From Taklimakanibacter albus (GTDB lineage Bacteria; Pseudomonadota; Alphaproteobacteria; Rhizobiales; Aestuariivirgaceae), in contig NZ_JAENHL010000006.1 in NCBI RefSeq assembly GCF_016595235.1, positions 806,001 through 870,000 of the forward strand: a stretch of DNA of 64,000 nt, in the 5' to 3' direction. Positions 14,438-23,450 of this stretch are shown one piece after another. The translations under genes were made by a program, and so were the position numbers. The notes under the pieces are model-generated. The model did not search any database. It was not told where the DNA came from and saw nothing but the letters and a program-made list of their open reading frames with translations. Position 1 is the stretch's first letter; every line of letters begins with the position of its first letter.

Positions 14438-15129
14438 CGGTACGGCGCCCGCCAGCCTGCCGCTATTGCCTCCGCCTCAGTGCAAAACCATCGTTCGCCC
14501 TTGGCCGGCTCGACGCGGGTGCGGGCATAGTGCCGTGACCATGGCGCGTGATAGATCCGCTCGCCCTTGGCGCTGACGTTCCCCTTGATCGGGCAATCCT
14601 TCGTTGGGACGATCTGCGCCGCGGTCTCCCAGCGCCTGGCGCGGTATTCCCAGGGCGGCTGCGTCTTTGACTGCCAGATACCGATCCTCTTGGCGCGAGG
14701 CGTCTCCTCAAGATGGCTGTAATCTGTCGAGTATTTGATGAACGCCCAGGCCAAGCCGGACGCGACGAGCTTGGCGCCGATGTCGGGCTCACCCTTGGTG
14801 GAGCATTTGCCGATCAGCCGCCCGTAATCGTCCCGCCCTCTTGGATCGCAAACCACCACTTTGCCCTCAGCCATGGCTGCCAGGGCTTTTATGGCGGCCC
14901 GCGAGCAATCCCAGGTGCCTTTCGGAAGCTGGCATTTCTGACCAGTCTCGGGTGCGTCGATACCATGAATGCGGACGACGATAGGCCTCGCAAACACTGT
15001 GCCACCGTCCATCATGACGCTGATGGTATCGCCGTCAATGATAGTGGCCTTGCCAGAGGCCGCGGCGGCATGAGCGGCGGGGCCTGGGATAAGGAGCACG
15101 AGGGCTGCAAGAACGAGGAGGGGTTTCAT
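14434..15129 (-). CDS. Secreted thermonuclease-like (SNase) protein with C-terminal tail domain
   Basis: The start at 15129 gives a clean signal peptide (MKPLLVLAALVLLIPGPAAH). The SNase fold follows, with the staphylococcal nuclease active-site residues conserved: R53 and D58-A-P-E61 (RIHGIDAPE) and R104 (DDYGR). The last 60 residues form a separate tail (CPIKGNVSAKGERIYHAPWS, then GERWFCTEAEAIAAGWRAPY), the small domain often attached to such nucleases. It should cleave DNA or RNA in the periplasm or outside the cell. It is coupled to 14027-14437. Confidence 0.9.
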   Translation of the reverse strand: MKPLLVLAALVLLIPGPAAHAAAASGKATIIDGDTISVMMDGGTVFARPIVVRIHGIDAPETGQKCQLPKGTWDCSRAAIKALAAMAEGKVVVCDPRGRDDYGRLIGKCSTKGEPDIGAKLVASGLAWAFIKYSTDYSHLEETPRAKRIGIWQSKTQPPWEYRARRWETAAQIVPTKDCPIKGNVSAKGERIYHAPWSRHYARTRVEPAKGERWFCTEAEAIAAGWRAPYR

Positions 15130-15270
15130 CATAGCGACATCTTGGCAGCTCACCGTACAGAAGGCAAAGCGCGGCGCCCAAGCAAGGTGAAATTCGAGAC
15201 TTCGCGGCCAGGGTGCGACAACCTGTCATGCACAGGAATCAATGGCTGGCTACGCATGCGCCATCCGGTT

Positions 15271-15389
15271 GGCGCTGATGGGATTAATGTGGGGATAGAA
15301 CATTTCAGAACATCTATCGGTATAATGATATCAAGGACTTAGATGAAGTATTGGGCGGTCTCCGTCTCCGCCAATATCCAGAAAAATTC
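15271..15389 (+). pseudogene. Possible remnant of a class V aminotransferase C-terminus
   Basis: One frame reads GADGINVGIEHFRTSI and the next reads IYRYNDIKDLDEVLGGLR from 15312. Together they resemble the GVNV...R-x-S-x-Y-x-Y-N-x3-D-L-D end of class V aminotransferases. Loss of one TCTA unit at ACATCTATC would explain the shift. There is no upstream body of such a gene. Confidence 0.35.
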
Positions 15390-15416
15390 AGAGTGTCCCA
15401 AGGGATGGGATGTTTC

Positions 15417-15878
15417 TCATGCTTTGCGCTCCCATGCGCCGGCATCTCTGAGCATGTCGGCGAGGTTCTCCGGAAAGATCGGATCTGAGGCTGTGGCCAG
15501 CTCAGCAGCAGAGAACCAGCGGTGTGCGGTCATGACCCTGTGCTCCACCTCGGTCCATTGATCATTGGAAACGGACAGATCCTCCACACGTATCAGGAAG
15601 AAGCGTTCATCGGCCCGCACAAATTCGCCATTGATCAACGGGAATATTGCTGTCCGTTGAGCGACCTCGGGCCCCGGATCATTGACAAGGAGGCCGGTCT
15701 CTTCCCGCAGTTCCCGGCAGGCCGCTTCCGCGTAGCTCTCGCCCTCATCGAGCGCTCCCCCCGGCGTTGCCCAATACGGTTCCCCGACGAGCCCGCCTCG
15801 TTTGGGTTCGAAAAGAAAGAGCAACACTTGCCCCAGCGCGTTGACAATCAATAGTCGAGAAGAAGGCCGTGCACGCAT
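15417..15878 (-). CDS. NUDIX hydrolase
   Basis: The Nudix box is complete: GGALDEGESYAEAACRELRE followed by ETGL (G-x5-E-x7-REUxEExGU). The 153-residue size is typical of single-domain nucleotide or nucleoside-diphosphate hydrolases. The substrate cannot be told from sequence. It is divergent from the YCII gene. Confidence 0.9.
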   Translation of the reverse strand: MRARPSSRLLIVNALGQVLLFLFEPKRGGLVGEPYWATPGGALDEGESYAEAACRELREETGLLVNDPGPEVAQRTAIFPLINGEFVRADERFFLIRVEDLSVSNDQWTEVEHRVMTAHRWFSAAELATASDPIFPENLADMLRDAGAWERKA

Positions 15879-16054
15879 ACGCCCAGGCTATCGCAATTGC
15901 GGTCATTTTTCGCGACCTATTGCCGGGTATTTTCTGCGGTACGCAGCAGGGCCAAAAAAGTTCTTGGTCGAATTGTCGATTTCCGGTCCGGTCCTTCGTC
16001 TGGTCAGTGAAGGTAGGGTAACCGGCCCGCCGAAACACAGCTACAGGAGAAGCC

Positions 16055-16396
16055 ATGCCGCAATATCTGGTCGCCATTCACCATCCGGACGATTACGACC
16101 CGTTCGCCGCCGAGGACGAGGCGATGCACCGGGATATCGACGTGCTCAACGACGAGATGAAGGCCGCCGGCGTCACGGTTTTCGTCGGCGGCCTGCAGCC
16201 GGCACGCCGCGCGCGGTCGATCCGGGCGAAATCCGATGGCAAGGTGATCGTCACCGACGGGCCCTATCTGGAGACCAAGGAGCATATAGGCGGCTTCTGG
16301 GTGCTGGACGTCGCAGACCTGGACGAGGCGGTCGCATGGGGGCGCAAGGCCACTATAGCGTGTCGGGCGCCGGTCGAGGTGCGCCCGTTTTTCTGA
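16055..16396 (+). CDS. YCII-related (DGPF) domain protein
   Basis: A 113-residue single-domain protein. It has the ferredoxin-like YCII pattern MPQYLVAIHHPDDY, the motif VTDGPYLETKEHIGGFWVLD (the DGPF region) and DLDEAVAWGRK. YCII family members act as small enzymes or partners of ECF sigma factors, but no sigma gene is adjacent here. The C-terminus PVEVRPFF is standard for the family. Confidence 0.9.
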   Translation: MPQYLVAIHHPDDYDPFAAEDEAMHRDIDVLNDEMKAAGVTVFVGGLQPARRARSIRAKSDGKVIVTDGPYLETKEHIGGFWVLDVADLDEAVAWGRKATIACRAPVEVRPFF

Positions 16397-16511
16397 TCGG
16401 CAGACCGCGTCGGTCGCGTGCTCGCCCAAGGGTGCAATCTGTCCGCGATTGCCATCGGGTAAGATTTGGTGTTGGATCGCCGGCCTTCACAACCAGGAAA
16501 GAATCCACCCG

Positions 16512-17009
16512 ATGGCGCTCATTCCGGACCTTGCCGAGTTCAAGAAAAGCCTGGCCGCTCTGCCGGTGTTGACAGTGGAGGCTGGACAGACCGTCCTGGC
16601 CGCCGGTTCAACGACCGGGCAGCTGTACATCCTCCGGCATGGCGTCGTCGAGATCGTCAGGGACGGCCATCGCATCGCCACCGTCTCCGAACCGGGGGTG
16701 GTGTTCGGCGAGCTCGCCATCATTCTGGACAAGCCGCATACCGCCGATGTGCGGGCGGTGGAACGGTGTGAGTTCCATGTCGCCAAGGCGTCCACGCTGC
16801 TGACGGAGAATGTGGCGGCGCTGCTTTATGTGTCGGCGATCCTGGCGCGCCGCCTCGACACCACCAACGAGGTTCTGGTCGGAATCAAACGGGACCTGGA
16901 GGCCGAAAATCAACCAGGGATGATCGCCAAGGCACTGGACAAGCTGGAAGAGCTGTTGAGCCCTGCAGGCTCCAATGCGGCGGCCTTCACTTATTATCCG
17001 ATGCTGTGA
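16512..17009 (+). CDS. Cyclic nucleotide-binding domain protein without output domain
   Basis: The start at 16512 (MALIPDLAEFKKSL) fits the domain; the longer frame from 16449 is not needed. The cNMP-binding jelly roll is clear: LRHGVVEIVRDGHRIATVSE, then GVVFGELAIILDKPHTADVR, which includes the phosphate-binding cassette G-E-L-A. No HTH follows; the last 50 residues are a helix. It may be a stand-alone sensor. It lies between the YCII gene and the LuxR regulator. Confidence 0.85.
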   Translation: MALIPDLAEFKKSLAALPVLTVEAGQTVLAAGSTTGQLYILRHGVVEIVRDGHRIATVSEPGVVFGELAIILDKPHTADVRAVERCEFHVAKASTLLTENVAALLYVSAILARRLDTTNEVLVGIKRDLEAENQPGMIAKALDKLEELLSPAGSNAAAFTYYPML

Positions 17010-17109
17010 CGCGCCGACCGTCCCGGTCTCTTATCCTATCCTGTGAATCGAGCGTGCCGCTTGCGTGACGCGCCGGTTTGTTGTTGGCTTGATGCGGCAC
17101 AGGACGGGG

Positions 17110-18216
17110 ATGGGGTTGGACAGCCGCTTCGCCAGCATAGTCGACGAGATCTACGAAGCGGCCTTCATTCCGGAGAAATGGCTGCGCGTGCTCGATCTCA
17201 TCAGCGCCACCGCGGACTGCGCCGGCAGCACGATGTTTCTCGCCGCGCGCGCGAAAACCCATTTTATCGCTTCCGATTGCCTGCTTCGAACCTATGAGGA
17301 TTGCGTCAAGGCCGGCGTCATGGAACTGAGCCAGAATCCGCGCGCCAGCCGGATGCTGGCGAAGAACCATCCGGGCTTCATCACCGATACCGACGTCCTG
17401 TCCCTCGAGGAGATCGAGACCCACCCCATGTACCGTCTGGGCCTCCGGCCCACGGGCTTCGGCTGGGGGACGGGAACCTTTGTGCCCCTGATCAATGGTG
17501 ACATGCTCGTCTTCTCCTGTGAGAAGTACTTCGACAAAGGCCCCGTCACGCCGGCCGGTGTTTCAGCGCTCGACGAATTGCGGCCGCATCTGGCGCGTTC
17601 CGCCGCCATCTCGGCGCGCGTGAGTTTTGAAAGAATGCGAGCGGCCATTGCGAGCCTCGCTGAAATCGGACTGCCTGCCTTCGCCGTCGATGGCGCGTGC
17701 CGCCAACTCGCGGAGAACAATCTCGTGGACGAGTTGCGGCAGTATGTATCTCACGGCGCCTTCAACACGGTCCAGTTCAGGGATCGCAAGGCCGACCGCC
17801 TGTTCAGGAACGCGATAAGATCGATCGACCGTGATGGTCCGGGGACCTCTCGCTCGTTCATTGCCTACAGGCCGGAGGACGATCTGCCCCCCGCGGTCAT
17901 CCACGTTCTTCCCATTCGCAAGAATGCCCATGACATATTCGGCCGGGCAGAGGCGGTGGTCGTCGCCAACCTGCCCAATCCCGTCCGGCACCCCAATGCG
18001 GACATTCTGAACAATATCTTCGATCTCACGCCGGCCCAGTCGCGCGTGGCGCGTTCTCTCCTGAGCGGGAAGACGATTCAGGAAACGGCGAGCGAACTGA
18101 AGCTGTCACGGGAAACGGTCAAATCTCATCTCGATGCGGTCTTCGTGAAGACGGGGACGCATCGGCAGTCGGATCTGGTTATTCTGCTGTCTTCGCTTCT
18201 GATCCGTTCCGGATGA
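17110..18216 (+). CDS. LuxR-type transcriptional regulator
   Basis: The start at 17110 follows AGGA; earlier in-frame starts lack one. The C-terminal 65 residues are a LuxR/FixJ HTH: FDLTPAQSRVARSLLSGKTI, then ASELKLSRETVKSHLDAVF and TGTHRQSDLV. The 290-residue N-terminal part is not a receiver or an autoinducer domain that I can identify; it may sense a ligand. Proteins with this layout are frequent in Bradyrhizobium-like genomes. It converges on the Na/Pi cotransporter with one base between stops. Confidence 0.88.
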   Translation: MGLDSRFASIVDEIYEAAFIPEKWLRVLDLISATADCAGSTMFLAARAKTHFIASDCLLRTYEDCVKAGVMELSQNPRASRMLAKNHPGFITDTDVLSLEEIETHPMYRLGLRPTGFGWGTGTFVPLINGDMLVFSCEKYFDKGPVTPAGVSALDELRPHLARSAAISARVSFERMRAAIASLAEIGLPAFAVDGACRQLAENNLVDELRQYVSHGAFNTVQFRDRKADRLFRNAIRSIDRDGPGTSRSFIAYRPEDDLPPAVIHVLPIRKNAHDIFGRAEAVVVANLPNPVRHPNADILNNIFDLTPAQSRVARSLLSGKTIQETASELKLSRETVKSHLDAVFVKTGTHRQSDLVILLSSLLIRSG

Positions 18217-18217
18217 T

Positions 18218-19897
18218 CTACGCGTCGGCCACGCGGCTTGAAAGAAGCTTGCCTTTCTCTTCCAGGACCGGATAGGCCGCCGCCGCGACGAGATGGGCGT
18301 TGATGAGCTTCAGGTCCCTGACGAGATCGAGATGCATGCTCGTCGTCGCCTGGGTCTCCTTCTTGCCCGCGCGCAACCGCGCGAAATGCGCATCCGTCGC
18401 CGAGCTCTCCAGGCTTCGGAAGCGCGCTTTTTCGTCGGCGAGCTTGCGCGCGGTTTCGGCGTCTTCGGTCATGAAGACCGTGCTTGCGGCCTGGAGATTC
18501 CAGGACAGCCGTTCCATCATGCCGCGGATCTCCGCGAAACCCTCAGGTGAGAAGGTGACGCCGCGCTTGATCCGCTTGGTGGCCTGCTTGAGGATGCTGT
18601 GGTCGATGACGTCTCCGGCGTGCTCGATATTGGTGATGAAGGTGAAAACCTCGCTCAGGCGCTTGCGATCGGCTTCGCTCAGCTGCTGATGATCTATCTC
18701 GGTCAGATAGGTCTTGATGGCCGCGTTCAGCTTGTCGAGCGCGTCATCGAGCTCCTTCACCTCGGCGACCTTCTCCTTCGACTTGGCCCCTTCCTCGAGG
18801 ACGGCGCGCGTTCCGGCGATCATCGCATGGAGCACATCCACCATGCGAAGCGCTTCGCGTGAGGCATTGACGAGGGCCATCAGCGGCATGGCGCAGGCTG
18901 CCTTGTCCAGATAACGCGGCGTGCCGGGAGCCTCTTTGTCGGGCCGGTCGGGCATCAGGCGGCGCAGCAGGCTTTCGAAGGGCGTCAAAAACGGCAGCAC
19001 GACGAGCGCGTTCACGAGATTGAAGGCCGTATGGAAATTTGCGACCGCGCGTCCCTTGTCGTCATCGATCATCAGGACCATCGGCGCCAGCCATGATGTC
19101 AGGGGGAAGGCGATCGCCACGGCGGCGGCGCGATTGATCAGATTGCCGACCGGCAGACGGAGCGCCGATGGATTGTCGCCATGCCGGGATTCAAGCCAGG
19201 GATTGAGGGCGGTACCCAGATTGGCGCCGAGGACGAAGGCGAGCGCGGTCTCGACCTGCACTATGCCCTGGCTCGCGAGCGACATCACCAGCAGCATCAC
19301 CGCGACACTGGAATGGGCGAGCCAGGTCAGTATCGTGGCTATGATCAGAGCAAGCGCCGGCTGGTCGCTGATCAGCTTCGCGATGGCTTGGAAGGTCTGC
19401 GTGCTGTCGATCTTCTCGAGCTCGACGATCAGGCCGTGCAGAGCGATGAGCATCAGGCCCAGGCCGATGGCGACCCGCCCGAGGTCGTGGCCGCGTGTGG
19501 TCGGAAAGGAGCGGAAGAGGATCAGGCCGACCAGGATCAGGGCAGGGGCCGCCTGGGCGATGTCGAAGGACAGCACTTGAACGATGAGAGTGGTGCCGAC
19601 ATTCGCGCCCAGCATGACCGCCAGCGCCGACGACAGGGGCACTATCCCATAGGCGACGAAGCTTGCCGCCATGAGGCCGACGGCGGTGCTGCTTTGGAGC
19701 AAGGTCGTGATGCCGACGCCCGCCGCAAAGGCTCGCAGGCGGTTCTTCAAGGCCGAGCCCAGAACGGTCTTCAGGCTGGGCCCGAAAGCCTTTTGCAGGC
19801 CTGACTGCACCATGTGGACGCCCCACAGCAGCAGGGCGATAAGCCCGGCAAGGTTGATGAGGGTGACGAAGGGGGCCATTTGTGCGGAAAGATCCAT
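18218..19897 (-). CDS. Na/Pi cotransporter family protein (PhoU-like C-terminus)
   Basis: A 559-residue protein. The N-terminal ~310 residues have about eight membrane segments and two inverted Na/Pi-cotransporter repeats, with the first signature GITTLLQSSTAVGLMAASFV and GANVGTTLIVQ. In the second repeat QSS is changed to AHSS and GANLGTALN is kept. The C-terminal ~200 residues are a PhoU-like helical bundle (FTFITNIEHAGDVIDHSIL). It probably moves phosphate with sodium across the inner membrane. A Pho-box-like site lies 41 bases upstream. Confidence 0.9.
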   Translation of the reverse strand: MDLSAQMAPFVTLINLAGLIALLLWGVHMVQSGLQKAFGPSLKTVLGSALKNRLRAFAAGVGITTLLQSSTAVGLMAASFVAYGIVPLSSALAVMLGANVGTTLIVQVLSFDIAQAAPALILVGLILFRSFPTTRGHDLGRVAIGLGLMLIALHGLIVELEKIDSTQTFQAIAKLISDQPALALIIATILTWLAHSSVAVMLLVMSLASQGIVQVETALAFVLGANLGTALNPWLESRHGDNPSALRLPVGNLINRAAAVAIAFPLTSWLAPMVLMIDDDKGRAVANFHTAFNLVNALVVLPFLTPFESLLRRLMPDRPDKEAPGTPRYLDKAACAMPLMALVNASREALRMVDVLHAMIAGTRAVLEEGAKSKEKVAEVKELDDALDKLNAAIKTYLTEIDHQQLSEADRKRLSEVFTFITNIEHAGDVIDHSILKQATKRIKRGVTFSPEGFAEIRGMMERLSWNLQAASTVFMTEDAETARKLADEKARFRSLESSATDAHFARLRAGKKETQATTSMHLDLVRDLKLINAHLVAAAAYPVLEEKGKLLSSRVADA

Positions 19898-19937
19898 ATC
19901 GAGTCTGCTATAACCACATGATTTTTATGGAAATGTT

Positions 19938-19955
19938 ATGTCATCAAACTGTCAT
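19938..19955 (+). promoter_or_regulatory. Pho-box-like direct repeat
   Basis: ATGTCAT-CAAA-CTGTCAT matches the PhoB box (two 7-bp CTGTCAT repeats, 4 apart) with one mismatch. It is close to the Na/Pi cotransporter start, but written in the opposite orientation; it points to the DUF3300 gene. Confidence 0.5.
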
Positions 19956-20143
19956 GTTCGCCCAATTTGAGCGCTTTGCAACCCGAAATTTTCCAGCGGA
20001 GTGGGCCTTTCAAGAGCTCGGCGTGAGATGATGTAGGGCCTTGGTCCAACTATCCGCCTCTCGCATTTTCAGGACAAAATTCACCCCGCGCGGCGTTCCT
20101 GCCGTCGCCAAGAGAAATGGCGTCTTTTCAGGAGGCTCCGAAC

Positions 20144-21457
20144 ATGCCCTTGCGCGGTTGGATCAAATTTCTTGGCGCGGCCGTCGCCGTCTCAGCCTTC
20201 ATCACGCTTCAGCCCGGGGATCGCAGTCTGGCGCAGACGACCGGCGACCAGGCGGCGGCGACACAGCCGGCCGCCAATCAACCCAAGCTCCTCTCCGAGG
20301 ACGAGCTCGAAACGCTGGTGGCGCGTGTCGCGCTCTATCCGGATGATCTCGTCGCTTTGGTCATGGCCGGATCCCTCTACCCGCTGCAGATCGTCCAGGC
20401 GCAGCGTTATCTGGGCGACGTCAAGGCGAAGCCCGATCTCAAGCCCGATTCCTCCTGGGATGGCAGCGTCGTCTCGCTCCTCAACTATCCGCAGATCGTC
20501 AAGATGATGAATGACGACCTCGACTGGACCCAGGCGATGGGCGATGCGGTCGTCAACCAGCAGAAGGACGTTCTGATCGCGATCCAGCAATTGCGCGACA
20601 CGGCGGTGGCCAATGGCGTGATCAAGAGCGACGACAAGGTCATCGTCGAGAAGCAGAAGGACAATATCGTCATCAAGCCGGCGAAGAAGGAAGTCACCTA
20701 TGTGCCGCAATATGATCCGGTGATCCTGACGAGCCCCACCTATGTCGCAGCGGCACCGATCTATTACGGCGATCCGTACCCGTCCTATTATTATCCCTAC
20801 GCGCCCTATTGGGCGGGTTTCGTCACCGGCGCCGTCTTCGGCGCGGTCGTCGACTGGGACAATTGGCATTCCTGGGGCGGCGACGTCGATATCGACATCA
20901 ACGACATCGATATCAACAACTTCAGATGGGACAAGAACAAGATCAACAACATCAATTGGGATAACAAGAAGTTCAATTTCGATCGCGACTCGATTGCCAA
21001 TAATCTGAAGCAGAACAAGCTGGATCGTCTCGATCGCAAGCCCAATCTCGATCGCTCGAAACTCTCCAACCTGCCGGGCGGCGGCAAGATCACCGGCCGC
21101 GATGTCCGGCGCGACGTCCAGCAAGGCCTGAAGCAGAAAGGCGCCGGAAACCTGGCCGGCAAAGGCGGCAATCTCCCCGGCAAGTCCGCCAAGAATCTGC
21201 CTGGCAAGGGCGCCGGCAATCTCGGCGGCCAGACCGCAAAGATCAACCGGCCGGCCCGCAACAAGGGCGCCGGCGCCAATCGCCCGGCGAACCGTCCCGC
21301 CGCCAAGATCGACAAACGACCGCGGCAGATGTCGGGCCTCGGCGATTATGGCCGTGGCCGCGAAGCGCGTTCCTTCTCGCAACGCGGCGGCATCAGCCGT
21401 GGCGGTGGCGGCGGAAGAGGGGGATTTGGCGGTGGCCACCGCATTAGGCGGCGTTGA
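20144..21457 (+). CDS. Secreted DUF3300 protein with basic low-complexity tail
   Basis: The start at 20144 follows AGGAGG. A signal peptide (KFLGAAVAVSAFITLQPG) precedes the DUF3300 domain at about residues 45-180: ELETLVARVALYPDDLVALV, SLYPLQIVQAQRYLG, VTYVPQYDP. Next comes a Tyr-rich segment, then Asp/Asn-rich DIDINDIDINN repeats. The last 130 residues are basic Gly/Lys/Asn/Arg repeats (GKGAGNL). It is likely an envelope protein of unknown role. It heads a five-gene cluster. Confidence 0.88.
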   Translation: MPLRGWIKFLGAAVAVSAFITLQPGDRSLAQTTGDQAAATQPAANQPKLLSEDELETLVARVALYPDDLVALVMAGSLYPLQIVQAQRYLGDVKAKPDLKPDSSWDGSVVSLLNYPQIVKMMNDDLDWTQAMGDAVVNQQKDVLIAIQQLRDTAVANGVIKSDDKVIVEKQKDNIVIKPAKKEVTYVPQYDPVILTSPTYVAAAPIYYGDPYPSYYYPYAPYWAGFVTGAVFGAVVDWDNWHSWGGDVDIDINDIDINNFRWDKNKINNINWDNKKFNFDRDSIANNLKQNKLDRLDRKPNLDRSKLSNLPGGGKITGRDVRRDVQQGLKQKGAGNLAGKGGNLPGKSAKNLPGKGAGNLGGQTAKINRPARNKGAGANRPANRPAAKIDKRPRQMSGLGDYGRGREARSFSQRGGISRGGGGGRGGFGGGHRIRRR

Positions 21458-21498
21458 TGTGCCGGGAAGACATGCCCTGTTTCTCCAGGAGGATACTT

Positions 21499-22428
21499 AT
21501 GTATCGCAAATCTCTCCTCTCGCTTCTCACCGCCGCCCTTGTGGTCGGCACGGCGAGCCTCTCCGTGGCTTGGGCTGCAACCAAATCGATCGAGCGCTTC
21601 ATCGGGGCGGAGCCTGAGACCTTCAAGGAAGCGTCCGAGGCCGTCGATGCGTTCAAGACGAAGATGAGCGCCAAGGACATCCCTGGGCTCGCTCATCTCA
21701 TCGGCCTCAATGCCGATGAGATCGCCAAGACCGAGGACTTCGATTCACGCTTGTCGGAGTTGCAGGCGGCCGCCAAGGAGCGCGTCGGCGTCGAGGAGCC
21801 GGCGCCGGACAAGCGGGTGATCGTGCTCGGCCATCTGTTGTGGCCGTTTCCCTTTCCGCTGGTGAAGAGCGACAAGGGCTGGCAGTTCGACACGGTCGGC
21901 GGCCTCGAAGAGGTCCTGGCCCGCCGTGTCGGCGAGAACGAGCTGGAAGCGATCGGGAATTGCCGTAACTATATCGAGGCTCAGCAGGACTATGCGAGCG
22001 ATGATCGCGACGGCGACAATGTCCTGGAATTCGCCCAGAAGCTGATGAGCAGCGAAGGCGAGCATGACGGCCTCTATTGGCCGAGCACCGGTGACGAGGA
22101 AAGTCCCGCCGGCCCCTTCGTCGTCGAAGCAAAGCTTCAGGGGGCGCAAGCCGATCAAGGTTATTACGGCTATCGCTACCGCATCCTCAAAGGCCAGGGC
22201 AAGAACATTGCCGGCGGCCAGTATGACTATGTGATCAACGGCAATATGATCGCAGGCTACGCGCTCGTCGCCTGGCCGGTGAGATATGGTGAGACCGGGA
22301 TCAAGACCTTCGTCGTAAGTCATCACGGTACGATCTACGAGAAGGATCTGGGCCCCGATACAGCGAAGCTTGCCGAGCAGATCACGCGCTTCAACCCGGA
22401 CAAGAGCTGGGAGGAGGTCGACGATTGA
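21499..22428 (+). CDS. Secreted DUF2950 protein
   Basis: The start at 21499 follows GGAGGA. A signal peptide (SLLSLLTAALVVGTASLSVA) is followed by the DUF2950 domain, with ENELEAIGNCRNYIEAQQDY, FAQKLMSSEGEHDGLYWPST and YRYRILKGQGKNIAGG, all family hallmarks. DUF2950 genes commonly lie next to DUF3300, as here. Function is unknown; periplasmic location is inferred. Its TGA overlaps the TTG start of the next gene. Confidence 0.9.
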   Translation: MYRKSLLSLLTAALVVGTASLSVAWAATKSIERFIGAEPETFKEASEAVDAFKTKMSAKDIPGLAHLIGLNADEIAKTEDFDSRLSELQAAAKERVGVEEPAPDKRVIVLGHLLWPFPFPLVKSDKGWQFDTVGGLEEVLARRVGENELEAIGNCRNYIEAQQDYASDDRDGDNVLEFAQKLMSSEGEHDGLYWPSTGDEESPAGPFVVEAKLQGAQADQGYYGYRYRILKGQGKNIAGGQYDYVINGNMIAGYALVAWPVRYGETGIKTFVVSHHGTIYEKDLGPDTAKLAEQITRFNPDKSWEEVDD

Positions 22429-23402
22429 GCGCGCTTGACGAGGCCGTCGGCTCGGCCGACCCTGAAGGCATGTCAGACGCGCCCTTCGACGGAATGAGGT
22501 GGATTCCGGGCGGCACGTTCCTCATGGGATCGGACCGTCATTACCCTGAAGAAGCGCCCGTCCACAAAGTGAGCGTCGGCGGCTTCTGGATCGATGCCTG
22601 TGCCGTCACCAATGACGATTTCGCCCGCTTTGTCGCGGCGACGGGCTATGTGACCTCGGCGGAGAGACCCGCCGATCCGCGTGACTATCCGGGCGCCAAG
22701 CCGGAACTTCTGGCGCCATCGTCGGTGATGTTCAAAAAGCCGGCGCAGCGCGTCGATCTCGGCAATCACTATAATTGGTGGATCTATGTGCGTGGCGCCG
22801 ATTGGCGTCATCCGCGTGGACCCGCCAGCAGCATCAAGACGCTGGGCGCTCATCCGGTGGTCCATGTCGCCTATGAGGACGTGGAAGCCTATGCGGCCTG
22901 GGCCGGCAAGGAGATTCCGACCGAGGCGGAATGGGAGTTCGCCGCGCGCGGCGGTCTCGATGGCGCGGACTATTGCTGGGGTGACGACCTCATGCCGGAT
23001 GGAAGCTTCATGGCCAATACCTGGCAGGGCGAGTTTCCTTGGCAGAACAAGATCGAGGACGGGTATGAATGGACGGCGCCGGTCGGCTCGTTTCCTGCCA
23101 ATGGCTATGGTCTCCACGAAATGGCCGGCAATGTCTGGGAGTGGACGGCGGACTGGTATCAGACGCATGACCGCATCGACAGCCCATGCTGCACACTCGA
23201 CAATCCGCGCGGCGGTGTGCGTGAAGAGAGCATCGCCGCCGATCAGGCGCAGGTGAAGATTCCGCGCAAGGTCATGAAGGGCGGCTCTTATCTCTGCGCG
23301 CCGAATTACTGTCGCCGCTACCGGCCGGCGGCGCGCATGGCGCAGCCCATCGATACATCGACCTGTCATCTGGGCTTCCGCTGCATCCGGCGCGTAGCCT
23401 GA
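22425..23402 (+). CDS. Formylglycine-generating enzyme family protein
   Basis: A TTG start overlaps the DUF2950 stop; ATG 22470 is an alternative. The protein is 325 residues of FGE-sulfatase (SUMF1) fold: MRWIPGGTFLMGSDRHYPEE, IPTEAEWEFAARGG, LHEMAGNVWEWTADWY. The two active-site cysteines of FGE are present at C291 and C296 (GGSYLCAPNYCRRYR), so it should oxidise a Cys in a sulfatase or alkaline-phosphatase-type client to formylglycine. There is no signal peptide, so it acts in the cytoplasm. No sulfatase is in the window. Confidence 0.9.
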   Translation: MSALDEAVGSADPEGMSDAPFDGMRWIPGGTFLMGSDRHYPEEAPVHKVSVGGFWIDACAVTNDDFARFVAATGYVTSAERPADPRDYPGAKPELLAPSSVMFKKPAQRVDLGNHYNWWIYVRGADWRHPRGPASSIKTLGAHPVVHVAYEDVEAYAAWAGKEIPTEAEWEFAARGGLDGADYCWGDDLMPDGSFMANTWQGEFPWQNKIEDGYEWTAPVGSFPANGYGLHEMAGNVWEWTADWYQTHDRIDSPCCTLDNPRGGVREESIAADQAQVKIPRKVMKGGSYLCAPNYCRRYRPAARMAQPIDTSTCHLGFRCIRRVA

Positions 23403-23450
23403 AGGTGATGTGCTTGCCGTGAATGACCATTCAATCGAGGAGAGGCGCTG

